A stretch of DNA of 64,000 nucleotides. It comes from Ctenosaura bakeri. Taxonomy: Eukaryota; Chordata; Lepidosauria; Squamata; Iguanidae. Shown piece by piece: positions 22,449 through 33,081 of the stretch. A program made the translations under genes and the position numbers. The stretch lies in assembly GCA_948474755.1 (NCBI GenBank), contig CAOLHI010002519.1, positions 124,001-188,000 on the forward strand. Direction: 5' to 3'. The notes beneath the pieces are model-generated. The model saw nothing but the letters and a program-made list of their open reading frames with translations. It did no database searches and was not told the DNA's origin. Each line of letters opens with the position of its first letter. Position 1 is the first letter of the stretch.

Positions 22449-22632
22449 CCTGGCCCAACCTCACCTGCCTCTCCCACCCATCACCTCCACTGCTGCCTCC
22501 TACCATTTTTAATAGGGACTTATGAGCCTCAGCATTCATTTGCAGTCTCCTGCAGCTTGCAGTCCGTATTAAAAATGATATAGGACAGCAGCAGAGGTGG
22601 TGGGTGGGGGAGGAAATCAAGGTTGGGCCAGG
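22449..22632. repeat. Imperfect inverted repeat, about 65-bp arms
   Basis: Left arm 22449-22513 starts CCTGGCCCAACCTC and ends CCATTTTTAAT. Right arm 22568-22632 is its imperfect reverse complement, ATTAAAAATGATATAGG to GGTTGGGCCAGG. The 54-bp loop contains CTGCAGCTTGCAG. A third, right-arm-like copy is at 22974-23014. Confidence 0.8.
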
Positions 22633-22973
22633 ATAGAGGCCACCAGGGGACTGAAATGGCAGCAACACACTGAGGCTACTCCTGCTTCTCTTTCTCTTCC
22701 TGCTGCCGCTGCTGCTTGTCTCCTGTGACTCTGTTTTGCCCAAGCAATGCTAATACCACTAGGCTAAGGCAGCAAGTCTGGGGAATGTGCTCAGTACCTC
22801 TTGCAGGAGCAGCATCAGTCCTGTGGAGTGGCTGCAGGATGAGGAGGGGGCCACTGCAGAGCACTGGCCCTCTGATGGGGCCTTCCTGGAGATGCCTCTG
22901 TCCAGAGCTTCCACACAGGAGGGAGAAGAAGGGGTGTCAGCAGAGTAGGATGGAGAGGCAGAGGTTGTGGGTG

Positions 22974-23076
22974 TATTAAAAATGGTGTAGGGCAGCAGCA
23001 GAAGTGGCAGGAAATACATAATCTCTGAATAATCAAATTCACAGAAGTGAAACCTGCAAATTTCAAGGAATGACTG
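22974..23076. repeat. Third arm copy and possible Tigger-like terminus
   Basis: ATTAAAAATGGTGTAGGGC repeats the right arm of the preceding inverted repeat. It is followed by AATCAAATTCACAGAAGTG and TTTCAAGGAATGACTGTG, which resembles a decayed Tigger-type right end (TGACTGTA). The family assignment is tentative. Confidence 0.4.
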
Positions 23077-23685
23077 TGTTTTAATTGTAATACCAACAAG
23101 TGACCTCAGTCTGAAATGTCAGGATTTGTAAGTAGAGTGGCTGTGTATATGTTATCAGAAAAAGAGGAAATGCATTACACAAAGAAAAGAAAATCAGTGT
23201 CATATTTGAACAAAAAATATACCACATCTCTCCATAGTAGTAAAGACTTCTCAGAGTTCTGTCCTCTACTCTTCCTTCTTACTTTGCACTGGGCAGCAAC
23301 CAGGCAGCCTTTCAAACCCCTTCAACCAGGGCACTGTCTTCTTTAAAGTAGGACACACATCCATAGGCCCAGCCTTTCTGCACGTGCAGTGGTGGACATG
23401 ATCCAGCTACCATTGTTGCAATAAAATTCAGCTTAGCCTCATTGGCTTTCAGTATTTGGAACAGAAGAAGAGAGTCACTCACCCTTTGCTTTGGGCAACA
23501 AAATGCCCTGGAACAGCACTGTATGCCCACCCTAGTCCTTGCAACCTGCACAGAAGACATGGTGTGCACACTGTGTAGGAGGCTGTGTTAGCAGAGTACA
23601 GCAAGGTAGTGTTGTAAGCTTATGGCTATAAAAATGGAGGAACTACCTTTGATGCTCATCATAAGATAAAAAGAAAAAGACTTAA
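23077..23685. other. No recognised feature
   Basis: No gene or repeat that I can name. Confidence 0.5.
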
Positions 23686-23885
23686 GTCATTTCCATCCTA
23701 CACTGTTATAGTACTATTATTCCAGTTTCAACATCCTGTGGAATCCTGGGGTTTGCATTTTAGGAAAAGGCATTTAGTATTCTCAGCCAGAGAGCTCTTT
23801 GGCCTTGATAAACTACAACCCCAGAATTCCATAGGATGGTGAAAGTGGAATAATAGCATTATTACAGTGTAGGGCAGAAATGGCC
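23686..23885. mobile_element. Palindromic MITE family T3, long form
   Basis: Ends GTCATTTCC and GGGCAGAAATGGCC. Arms contain TGTTATAGTACTATTATTCC and GGAATAATAGCATTATTAC, with the central segment CAGAGAGCTCTTTGGCC that shorter copies lack. This 200-bp form and the one at 25547 probably represent the complete element. Ends are decayed. Confidence 0.88.
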
Positions 23886-24498
23886 ATAAACGCTACAATC
23901 CTGTATTGGGATACAGGGCCTCAGATGGAACTTCATTCAGTCTCCCACTCTCCTTTCTTAAAACTGACCTGCCTGTTGCTGTCTCTCTTCACTCCTACAC
24001 ACCTGGGCATGATCATGTAGAGGTTGGTGGAGAGAGGGGAGTGACTGAGAATTAACTGGTTATGTCCCTCTGGAAAACCCCTGAGAGATCCTGGAAGATG
24101 CCTTCATCATCATGTGTTTGCCCGTTAGGACAGAGCCAGATGCTTCTGGGCAACCCACAACTCTCCACTGGCCACTACCTGGTTGTGTTGAGTGAGGGAG
24201 CCAGCAAGGAGCAGGCCAATACTTACTGATTCAGGAAATCTTCCAAAGGTAGATGAGGGTAAAACAAAAATGAAAACAGAAACAAAAATCTAGACTTTCT
24301 TACAGAATTCTCTAAAGCTGGCTTCTATGCCCAAGGATATGCTTGTAGCACTCGTATAGAAAAGATCCCATGTGGGACCATTCTGCTTTAACATAGGGAG
24401 AATGAAGGCTGGCTGATTTTCTGGAAGACAGAAAGTAGAGCAATCTGTGTAACAAGTACCTACCTAAAATACGTTAATAGGGACAAGATGCCCAAGCA

Positions 24499-24499
<1 letters not shown>
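23886..24499. other. No recognised feature
   Basis: No gene or repeat that I can name. Confidence 0.5.

Positions 24500-24573
<74 letters not shown>
24500..24573. repeat. (CTGT)n(CTAT)n compound microsatellite
   Basis: Seven or so CTGT units switch abruptly to about eleven CTAT units near 24528. Confidence 0.97.
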
Positions 24574-24574
<1 letters not shown>

Positions 24575-25292
24575 ACCACCCTCTCCTTACATACACACTT
24601 TTACTTATGCCAGTGCATTTGACTTCCAACACACTGAATAGATGATGTTGGGGATGAAAATTGTGTCCATTGGCCCTACTCCTAACTGCCACACATTTTG
24701 TAAAAACTTCTGGACATAGTCCCTGTGTACACATAGTTTGTATGTGTTTAATGGTCTGCTCAGATGAATAGGCAGTAATTGAGAACAGAGCTAGTCTGGG
24801 TATGGTCCTAAAGCTCTCCTGCCTGTCTGTGTACCACATCCATACCTGTAGGGCTGGATAGAGAACTGATTAGATTTAGCAGATAGCAGCTAAAACTTGA
24901 GCATACGAGCTCCAAAAGTGTGAGGGCAATTTTGAGACCATAGAACCACGAGTGGCACCAGCCCCAGAAAGCAGAAACACAAACAAAAACCCAGAACCCA
25001 AAAACTTTTCTTCTTTTTTGTTTATTTATTTATTTATTTATTTATTTGAAAAAAGAATATTTGAGTGGGAACTTAGGGGAAAATAAACTTCAATGGAGCC
25101 TTAAATTTTGTCTAATGGCAAAATTACTACTCTTAGAGGCTTCCCTCCATGATCGAAATAGTGTTGTTGTTGTTCTGTGTCCAGAACTTATTTTGGCATG
25201 GAGTTTTTCAGGATCTAAGTGTGGCCCAAAGGCCACCAAAAAGTCCTGCGGGCTAGAGGATTCCGACTCCTGAAATAAAACAGTGGTTTAGG
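24574..25292. repeat. Mostly unassigned; (TTTA)n at 25019-25048
   Basis: A short (TTTA)n tract lies at 25019-25048, preceded by an A-rich stretch (24970-25010). The remainder shows nothing I recognise. Confidence 0.5.
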
Positions 25293-25499
25293 GGTTGTGG
25301 GTTGTATGGTGTAATGGTTTAAGCATTGGGTTAGGACTCTGGAGACCAGAGTTTATTTCCCCGCTTGGCCATGGAAATCTACTGGATGACCTTAGGCACA
25401 TCACTAACTCTCAGCCTCAGAAAACCCCATGATAGGTTCAACTTAGGGTCACCATAAATCAGAAACAACTTGAAGGCACACAACAACTACTACTACAGC

Positions 25500-25531
<32 letters not shown>
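25293..25531 (+). mobile_element. tRNA-derived SINE with internal deletion
   Basis: Head TATGGTGTAATGGTTTAAGC, a mutated B box (GAGTTTATTTCC), body jumping from CTCAGCCTCAG directly to AAAACCCCATGATAGG (so the usual AGGCAAAGGCAAACC segment is lost), and tail ACTTGAAGGCACACAACAAC expanded into (AAC)n. Confidence 0.88.
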
Positions 25532-25546
25532 GGCCTTCTTGTCAGA

Positions 25547-25748
25547 GGCCATTTCTGCACTACAGTGTTATAGTGCTATTATACCACTTTCAACATCCTA
25601 TGGCATCCTGAGGTTTGCAGTTTAGGGAGGGGCCTTTAGAATTCTCACCCAGAGAGCTCTTTGGCCTCAGGAAACTACAAACCTCAGAATTCCACAGGAT
25701 ATTGAAAGTGGAATGATAGCACTATAACAGTGTAGTGCAGAAATGGCC
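25547..25748. mobile_element. Palindromic MITE family T3, complete with target duplication
   Basis: Ends GGCCATTTCTGCAC and GTGCAGAAATGGCC, with the 3-bp duplication AGA (25544-25546, 25749-25751). Both terminal repeats share the TTTCTGCAC variant. The central CAGAGAGCTCTTTGGCC is present. 202 bp. Confidence 0.93.
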
Positions 25749-25751
25749 AGA

Positions 25752-26221
25752 GTTGAGTCTCTATATTTAAAGCACACATTGATTAGAAAGAGGAGAAAGA
25801 GGCATATTAACTGTACAGAAGTATATTAACTAACTATAACATATATCTCTATCTCTAGAAGACCACAGAACCCAATCTCTTCCAGAGAAGAGTTATAGGG
25901 CACCAATCTAGATCGTGTCTATAACTGCCCTGAGTGACTCCTGGCTACTTGTGTCATTGCCATACACTCTCATTTCTTCTGAGCCCTGTGGTCTGAGCTT
26001 GCCTTTGGAGCTAATTTGGGGCCAAACTGCACACTTTCTTAAATCGGGACTAGTCTGAAACATTTCAGAGACTGAAAGAATACAATGCTGCTATTATTCC
26101 TATTCCAGATACAGATACTGATGGGATACCCAGCTGAATGTCACTTCTGTGCTGATGAGAAATGTGTACCTTCCGTCATGCCTAATGGCAGCGGGCTAGT
26201 TTAGGGGATCTGAGGCTCTGG
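25752..26221. other. No recognised feature
   Basis: No gene or repeat that I can name. Confidence 0.5.
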
Positions 26222-26425
26222 TACATCCCATAATTATAACACTATGATTGCACTTTACTTGTCATAGCTTCACCTACAGAATCTTGGGTTAGTAGTTTCA
26301 TGAGGCACTAAAGCTCTCTGACTCAGAGTTCTAAATACCCCTCTCTGAACTAAAAATCCCAGGATTCCACAGAATGGCAATTGAAGTGGAATCCTAGCAC
26401 TCTGTAGTGTGAATGGGTCCCCAGA
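26222..26425. mobile_element. Palindromic element family H2
   Basis: A distinct foldback repeat of about 200 bp. Left arm: ATAATTATAACACTATGATT, GAATCTTGGGTTAGTAG. Centre: GAGGCACTAAAGCTCTCTGAC. Right arm: AAAAATCCCAGGATTCC, TGAAGTGGAATCCTAGCAC. Resembles T3 in plan but not in terminal sequence. Probably a hAT-like MITE (inference). Confidence 0.6.
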
Positions 26426-26989
26426 CAGTTCCATCTTCTACCAATGAGCATCCAGGAGGAACTGAATCCCAAGGACTGCTGCACCCATGCATGTCTGTGA
26501 ACACACACACACACATCTACCACTTGAAGCAGTTTCTTCACTCTCCTGAGTGGTTGGGCCACCAGTGCCTTAAATGTGTTGTTACTTCTATTATGTAGCT
26601 CTGCATGTATGTGGGGACTGCAGCAAACACGGAGGGGAGATTGAAACTTCCTTTTTAAGCTTCATGAAATCTTTTCTTTCTTGCTGCAAATTTCATGGGG
26701 AGGAAATCCCGATTGGGCCAATATGGGAATCTTCCACCACCACCCCAGTGCTGCCAAGACAAATATCCCTGCAGCGGAGTATAATCTATGGTGACTCACA
26801 TCAGGTTTCCAAGGCCTCAGACAAAGAGACTTTTCAGCCTGGAGCAATGTCTTTCAGCTGGAAGCACTCAGGTTTGAATATAGGATGTCATGGAATGAAG
26901 AATACATATGCTTGATGGCTGTTGTGTTGAGTTTTTCTTCATATTTTTTGTTCACATTGTGCATAGGAATTTTTTCCCCCCGTAAAGTG
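26426..26989. other. No recognised gene
   Basis: A short (CA)n run lies at 26501-26514. Overlapping open frames at 26413-26915 show no domain. Confidence 0.5.
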
Positions 26990-27060
26990 GTTGATTTATT
27001 GGCATTGCTGTTGTGAGCCACCTCAAACTACTCAGAGAAAAGGTAGAGCAGTCCTGGTTC
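26990..27060 (+). mobile_element. LINE 3' tail-like fragment
   Basis: TGTTGTGAGCCACCTCAAAC followed by AGAGAAAAGGTAGAGCAG resembles the L2-type tail motif GTAAGCCACCTTGAG...GGAGAAAGGCGG. Confidence 0.4.
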
Positions 27061-27071
27061 AAACCAAGCAG

Positions 27072-27246
27072 GACCATTTCCACACTAGACTGTTATAGTG
27101 CTATTATTCCACTTTCAACATCCTATGGAATCCTGGGGTTTGCTCTTTAGAGAGTTTAGGAAGGGGTCTCAAACTGCAAACCCCAGGATTCCATAGGATG
27201 TTGAAAGTGAACAATAGCACTATAACAGTCTAGTGTGGAAATGGTC
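27072..27246. mobile_element. Palindromic MITE family T3 with target duplication CAG
   Basis: Ends GACCATTTCCACAC and GTGTGGAAATGGTC. Both terminal repeats carry the same G-to-A change relative to the family GGCC. The 3-bp duplication CAG lies at 27069-27071 and 27247-27249. Arms pair over most of their length. Confidence 0.92.
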
Positions 27247-27249
27247 CAG

Positions 27250-27593
27250 GACTGATAAAAGCCAGGACAGATTTCCAGGGCAGTCCAGAAGTGGGTTCAG
27301 AGCCCAGCTATGTTGCTGAAATCAGAGAAGGAGGAAGGGGAGCATGAGAAGAATTCCTTCCTTGGATCCCTCACTTTCAAGAACAGCCAGAAGCCCCTTT
27401 CCTGCTGAACTGCAGCCTAGGGGAGATAAGAGATATAAGGCAGGCAGGATGAAGCAGATGTTCTAGGGGCAAAGAAGCTGGGGCAGAAGACCTCTGAAAT
27501 GGAAAGAATGTTAAACATGTCTGCAACCTGAAAAAGGTAAAGACTCTCTGGGATCTCTATTTTTTTAAAAAATGATCTGGTCCATCTAGTTCA
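27250..27593. other. No recognised feature
   Basis: No gene or repeat that I can name. Confidence 0.5.
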
Positions 27594-27870
27594 AGAACTT
27601 GGGGAGGTTACTTTTTTTGGACTGCAACTCCTAGAATCCTCCAGTCAGCATGGCCAGCATCCTCTTATGCCTGGATGTGGAAATGTTACTTTTTGGACTA
27701 TAATGTCTCTAATCCCTCTTCCAGCTTGGCTTTTAGTCATGCTGGCAAGGAGATTCTGAGAGCTGTATTTCAAAGAGTAAATTTTCCAAGCTCCATTCAA
27801 AATTAGGAAAGTTAGCATTTTGGACTATCATTACTGGAAGCACACAGCCAGCATGAGCTTGGAAGGGATA
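27594..27870. repeat. Cluster of palindromic repeat family P
   Basis: Three adjacent decayed units. Key words: GACTGCAACTCCTAGAATCC with CAGTCAGCATGGCCAGCATC; TGTTACTTTTTGGACTA with TCATGCTGGCAAGGAGATTC; and AGCATTTTGGACTATCATT with CAGCATGAGCTTGG. Fits a foldback element built from AGTTACTTTTTTGGACTAC and its complement. Other copies: 31440, 35376, 40905, 47320, 59417. Confidence 0.55.
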
Positions 27871-28751
27871 AGGTTCCAAAAACCAGAGGGGGGGGAGACA
27901 GGTTTGGTTTCTTATTATTCATTTCTCTCCTTTCCAAAATCTGAATTCAGACAGGATTTCAGAACTTTGATCACTTCTGAATTGTCTTTTTAAAAGTGGT
28001 GGCAGGGAAGACATTAAAAGTGTGCATCTGAGGAACCAAAAAACAGATGATGGAAAGAGGGGAAGGAAACATGAGGCAGATGGCCCAGGAAGGATAAAGT
28101 GCTATTTTGAGAGGAAACTGTTGAAACAATATTTCCACTGTACATGAAAGAGCTCCTATCTTGATAGCGATAGAACAGTCTGGATACTTGCACACAGTTG
28201 GAGGAGAGGAAGTGTAAACAGTGAGGTCAAAGGTAAATCAAACACAGAAGTACAGACTATGATAAGATTTATTTGTGAATTATAATTATGTACACTGGCC
28301 ATTCACAAAACAGTTCTCGGTGATCATCACTCAGGTGTCCTGGCACTTGGCCTTGGCCAAGATCCTGTGTGGATAGACCTGGCAGAGCATTAAGCTCCCC
28401 CTGGCACAGTTGCACTCTCTCCTTCTCTTCCCATGCATTCCATCTACTTCTCATTATCTGGGCACTCTCTCCCATGGCCATTTAGAGGCTGCGGGAGGGT
28501 GGACAGCAGCCAGGCAGCATCTAGCTGTGTTTCAGCAGCTACATACAGGAAGATAGCATCCTTGTAGAGCTCCAAGGAGTTCCCTAAGGTCCCCCAGGAG
28601 ATCCAGGAGGATGCCTACTTCTTCATGAGTATGACTGCAAGAACATAGCCAAATACTGCCTAGGTTGCAAAGGCCACAGGTCATTGTGGATGGAAGTGCT
28701 AGATATTTCCATCTGCAGTGTGAACTTGCAATTATGTCTGCATATGTCATC
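27871..28751. other. No recognised gene
   Basis: On the minus strand an AATAAA signal lies near 28268-28276 downstream of a short open frame (28269-28481). This could mimic a 3' exon, but the frame has no recognised domain and I see no acceptor-exon structure. Left unassigned. Confidence 0.4.
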
Positions 28752-28985
28752 AACGGGAGTCCTAATACTCTGAAGGAACCAGATCCTATCTGATCTTGGA
28801 AGGCCTGTTTAGTACTTGAAAGGGAGACTGCCAATAAATACCAGTTGCTATAGTCTATATTTCAGAGGAAGACAGTGACAAACTACCTCTGAGTACTCTT
28901 TGCCTAAGAAAACCCTATGAAATTCATGGGTTTGCCATAAGTAGACAGAAGACTTGAAGACACACACACGCGCGCATGCACGCAC
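28752..28985 (+). mobile_element. 5S rRNA-headed SINE
   Basis: Head 28752-28855 aligns with 5S rRNA: ATCTGATCTTGGAAG, TTAGTACTTGAAAGGGAG and ACCAGTTGCTATAGTC. The 5S promoter A-box stretch (normally just after GGAAG) is deleted, so internal Pol III activity should be lost. The body and tail (TTTCAGAGGAAGACAG, CTAAGAAAACCCTATG, GCCATAAGTAGACAG, GACTTGAAGACACACAC) match the tRNA-headed SINE of this window, so head and body are modular. Confidence 0.88.
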
Positions 28986-30684
28986 ATACTCGTCACTAAC
29001 TACATTTTAACCCATAAGTGTGTGTTTATATACGCAGAAGAAACTGAAGACGTGTCTCAAGATGCCAAATAATGAATGATTTATTGATAGAAAGCCCAAT
29101 GCATTTCAACCTGCATATGCTCTCAAAGGCGTTTTTTCCCCTAGAGGCTAATTGAAATTTAACTTCAGAAATTTCTGGAGCTGAAGCTCTCTCACCATTT
29201 ACTGAACAAAAAAGAAGAAAACAGTATATGAATATTTTTCTTTATATATATATCCAGTTTCTTCTGAGGATTTTCTTGGGTACTCCGCAGTTTTTGGTTC
29301 CTTTGTGTATAAATCTTTTCCCTTGATTCAAGCCACAGGTGATAGAAATAAAAATCTTACGAATATCAATTCAAGAGTTTCACATTGAAGTCACTTCTGG
29401 ACATTCCTCTGTCTGAGGATGTCCATCCTAAGAGCAGTTGCGTAACTCCACATAATACCTTCATGCATCTAATGAAGTGGATTTTAGTCCATGCATGTTT
29501 GTGTTGTTGTGATAAATATGTGTAAACTGCCACAAGCTTTGGTTATATTAAATATTGTTGTAAGGAGTGCCATTCCTCTTGAGTATTTCAGGCCCTGTTA
29601 TGAAATAGAGAACCAGAAAGGAAAATGGAACAATTGTACACATCACTGTGAGATGCATAGTAGGAGACTGAGAAAGAGGGTGACTCAAATTCCCAATTCC
29701 AAAGCATTCAGTACTTGCTCATAAGTGGAAAAAATAACTGACAGACAGGGCAAGGGCCTTGCATTCTTTATGACTCAGATGTGTAGGTTTCTAAACTTCT
29801 CATATTGTTGAAATTTTTTTAAAAAAACCTTGTATCTTCAAATAGAAAAAATAATAATTCCAAGTATCATAAAGTGACATGATAATGCAGGTTCCCTTGC
29901 TTTGGGGATCAAGATTTCTAAGGTTTCAGACTAAGCAGTAAACTCAGTGCCTTTACCTGTTCTATCTGATGTTTGATCAATATGCGGATAAGATATTTGG
30001 CAGGGGTGACTTTTTCAAACTGATTTTGCTGTACTTAAATATGTTCCACAGAAGAACTTCAAATTGGAATAAAATAATTCCTGTGGGGAAAATCCCTAAA
30101 AAGCAGGGTGATTATCTCTCCCTTTTGTGTCAGGAAGCAGCTAGTCACATCTCCAACCAAGCACGCGCATTGAAGGACATTCTTTCAGTTTGCACTGGGA
30201 TTAGGGAGGCAGACGTTACAGAGCTTCCTGAAGATACAATGAAGTCCAATTCATTCTATAGCCATGCAGTAGGATCTCCTTGCAAAAACCTACCTATCAT
30301 CCACCAAATAAAACCCAGCTGGTTTTTATGAAATAATAGCCATTTGACAAATCTTTCCTGTATTTGTAGGTTGAAATATGTGGTGAATTTCAACATGTGT
30401 AGGTTTGATCTTCCTAAAAGAAGGAGTGCCCTTGAAACCAGTCCATTAGGAATGAACATTAGCTATTCAATATTCAGGGTCAGCCCTACCACAAGGCAAA
30501 ACCCTCCTGAAGTGGCAGATCATGGAGAGAGGGACAAGAGAAGGGGGAGACTCAGGCCTTCTGCCATTCCTTCTGAAACCTTCACTGTTTCCTTTTGTTC
30601 AAAGCCAGAGCTCTGTATCCAATAGGGTCTCCCCTACACCTTCTAAGATAGCTTATTGTCCTCGATGTAATAGATGACATATCA
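28986..30684. other. No recognised gene
   Basis: Longest frame (29969-30331) shows no domain, membrane segment pattern or splice context that I trust. Short TATATATA near 29245-29254. Confidence 0.5.
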
Positions 30685-30910
30685 ATAGAACTCAGGAAGC
30701 TGTTTTCTATTGAGTCACACAATTAGTCCATCTAGGCCAGCATTGTCATCTTTGACTGACAGCAGCTATGCAAAGTTTCAGAGCAGAGTCTTTCCTGGCC
30801 TTATGTGGAAGACTCTCCAGTGGCCTTCCATCCAAGTTCTAGCCAGGCTTGACTTTGCTTAACCTGCAAAACAAGACAGGATCAGATATGTTCAAGGTGA
30901 TATGTTGTTG
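30685..30910 (-). mobile_element. 5S rRNA-headed SINE of a second body type
   Basis: On the minus strand, 30910 to 30821 matches 5S rRNA: CATATCACCTTGAACATATC, GATCCTGTCTTG, AGGTTAAGCAAAGTCAAGCC and GAACTTGGATGGAAGGCC. The body then reads GGCCAGGAAAGACTCTGC, TAGCTGCTGTCAGTC, CTAGATGGACTAATTGTG and AACAGCTTCCTGAG, words of a widespread reptile SINE that usually has a tRNA-type head. All parts are diverged. Confidence 0.82.
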
Positions 30911-31439
30911 ATAGCATCACTACAGTGGTGTTCAAGTAAAGCTGAAGTCTAGTTCATTTCAGTACTTGGAAGGAGGGGAATCCTTTGGGCAGCAAAATAC
31001 CTTGGGCAGGCCCCATCAGAACTAGATCTATCACCCCATCACTTAGCAGATGTTCCTAAGAGAGGAATTCCTGGAACTTGGTTTATCGAGAATTCATTCC
31101 TTAAGTGTGGATCCTTATATATAGAATCCCAAAGTCCGCTCATAAGAGGGAAGTGTCAGGAGGCTTGGAGGAACCCCAGAATTTTCAGATGTACCTCCCC
31201 CCCAATTTTTTTGTTTTGTTTTGTTGACTAATAGGCACCTAACATTGCCCAGACAGGATGAAGAATGCTCAGTAGCCAGGGGGTGCTGACTGACTATTTG
31301 TAGAAGAATAAAATGAAATGAGATAGGAGGGGGAATGGAAAGGCATATTCTTAAGGGAGGCATGTCTGGCTGGCTGGAACAACTGAAAAGGAGCATTCCA
31401 GGTGGCAACATTTTATTGCTGGCTATCACCCTAATACAT
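30911..31439. other. No recognised feature
   Basis: No gene or repeat that I can name. Confidence 0.5.
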
Positions 31440-31570
31440 TTGTCTCAGAGCTTGGAAATTTAACTTTTTTTGGATCACAGCACCCAGAATCCTTTAGCCA
31501 GCATGACTATTGGCCAGGCTGGCTGGCAGATTCTAGAAGTCATGGGGTAGGGAGGAGTAACATTTCCACA
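31440..31570. repeat. Palindromic repeat family P
   Basis: AGCTTGGAAATTTAACTTTT, CACCCAGAATCCTTTAGCC, CAGCATGACTATTGGCC then CTGGCAGATTCTAGAAGTC and AGGAGTAACATTTCC. Left and right halves are imperfect complements. Confidence 0.6.
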
Positions 31571-31590
31571 TTCTGTTTTGTCTGCACAGG

Positions 31591-31617
31591 AAAATGAGAG
31601 AGAGAGAGAGAGAGAGA
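31591..31617. repeat. (GA)n microsatellite
   Basis: About 13 GA units. Confidence 0.95.
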
Positions 31618-32187
31618 TTTACAAAAATCTATGGATTTTGCCCCAGAGTAACCTACTGCCATGTTTAACAATGATCAGGCTCTGAGCCGATAGTGCTGTT
31701 TACATGGGATGTGCTGGGTTCCATTGCAACACTGGGTATGGCTGTGTCATTGGTTTGAAGTTTGCTCTCATCTTTCCTCTCCTCCCATCCACCAGAATTG
31801 CCCTGTTTGTGCTAACTTGCATATTTAAAAACGTGCCAACTCACACATGGATCGCGCACATAAATGATCAGTGTTGTTGCCTGCCAGTGCAAACAAGGAA
31901 AAAACTAACTTCCAGTGTGATAAGAGGGGAAGGTTATCTGCTTGACTGCCATTCACTGAACATAGTTACAAGGTCTAGGGTTACAAAGTTCTTTCAGACC
32001 CAGCCTTTTTCATTACATAACACAAAACAGGGCTCAGGAGGTACACTTTTGACAGACGGACTGAGCCCATCAAGGTGCTGTATAGTTGTTTGCAAAGTTT
32101 TCATCTTGCAACATTGGGAACATTGAATCCTGCAGCATTGCTTAGTTATAATTTAAACATTTGCATAATGGGAACTTTTAGTAGTAT
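31618..32187. other. No recognised gene
   Basis: An open frame at 31704-32126 (140 codons) has a stretch of hydrophobic residues near its start but no recognisable family. I treat it as chance. Confidence 0.45.
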
Positions 32188-32265
32188 CTTTTTTAAATTT
32201 TATAAGCTGACCTGAGTCCTTGATGGGGAAAAAGGCAGAATAACAACAACAACAACATTCACCAA
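32188..32265 (+). mobile_element. L2-type LINE 3' tail fragment
   Basis: TATAAGCTGACCTGAGTCC, TTGATGGGGAAAAAGGCAG and an (AAC)n end match the L2-like tail. Confidence 0.55.
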
Positions 32266-32660
32266 TATTCTATTTTAGCTACATGTTCATGAATGTAAGT
32301 AATGTGTCCTTGCCTAACCACCCCAAACCCACCTTAATGGCTAGCAGCAAGATCGAATGTAGGGGGTCTGTTCAGTTGTCATTTGGGAAACAAGGGGGAT
32401 GACATTTCCATCCCCTTCCCACCAGCAAGCATCGCTGCAACAATCAGAAGCAGGATCCCATCACAGTTCCTCATGCCAGTCTCATTCGCTGGTAGGAGTG
32501 GGCTGGAAACATCCTTCTCTGAACCTGTAGCCGAACAGACCTACTTCATTTAATCTGGCTGCTGACTGGAAGGGAGGCATTTATGATCATGACAATAGTG
32601 CCATGATTATGACTACATAGTCTTGCTGAATATGGAGCAGTCACAGGTCTGTAACTCTAG
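32266..32660. other. No recognised feature
   Basis: No gene or repeat that I can name. Confidence 0.5.
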
Positions 32661-33081
32661 GGCCCTTCTTGCATGGCATTTGCCATGTGAAAGGGCCCCT
32701 GGAGTGTTGCGCAACTGCGAGGAGCGGTCCACACAATGCACTCGCAGTTGTGCGACACTCCAGGGCCTGGCAGGCATTGATCGTGCACTATTTCATTTTC
32801 AGCTGTGAGCCAAAAATGGTGTGCAATTGCGCATCACTTCGGGGCCCCGTGCACACCTGCCATATGTGCGGAGCTCTAGAGCTGCAGCTCTTGTGCTTCC
32901 TGCCCCAGCACAGCCTGGGAAAATCCCAGGCTGCACTGTGGAAGGAAGAGGAGGGGCTCTCGCATGAGCAGCCAGCAGCTGTGGAGCTGAAGGAACTGGG
33001 ATGCAAGACCCTCTCGCTAGAGGCTGCTCGTGCAATCCCTGCACCCCAGCTCCACAAAAAAGGTGAGTTGTGGAAAGGGCC
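32661..33081 (+). mobile_element. GC-rich MITE family T1, copy e (CpG-decayed)
   Basis: Ends GGCCCTTCTTGCATGGC and GTTGTGGAAAGGGCC. Flanking trinucleotides TAG and CAG differ at one base. The hairpin is decayed (CATTTTCAGC 32794-32803 against GCCAAAAATG 32809-32818). Many expected CpGs are TpG or CpA. 421 bp; similar in length and interior to copy d at 42353. Confidence 0.85.

Noticed and set aside
22133..22743. Frames with long Arg, Lys, Leu or Phe runs
   Set aside because: They are products of the (AAG)n microsatellite.
28269..28481. Minus-strand frame ending near an AATAAA signal, a possible terminal exon
   Set aside because: No recognised protein and no convincing upstream exon. The signal is common in AT-rich DNA.
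28752..28860. Possible 5S rRNA gene
   Set aside because: The internal promoter region is deleted and a SINE body and tail follow directly.
31704..32126. 140-codon plus-strand frame
   Set aside because: No recognisable domain, no supporting context. Its length is possible by chance in 64 kb of six frames.
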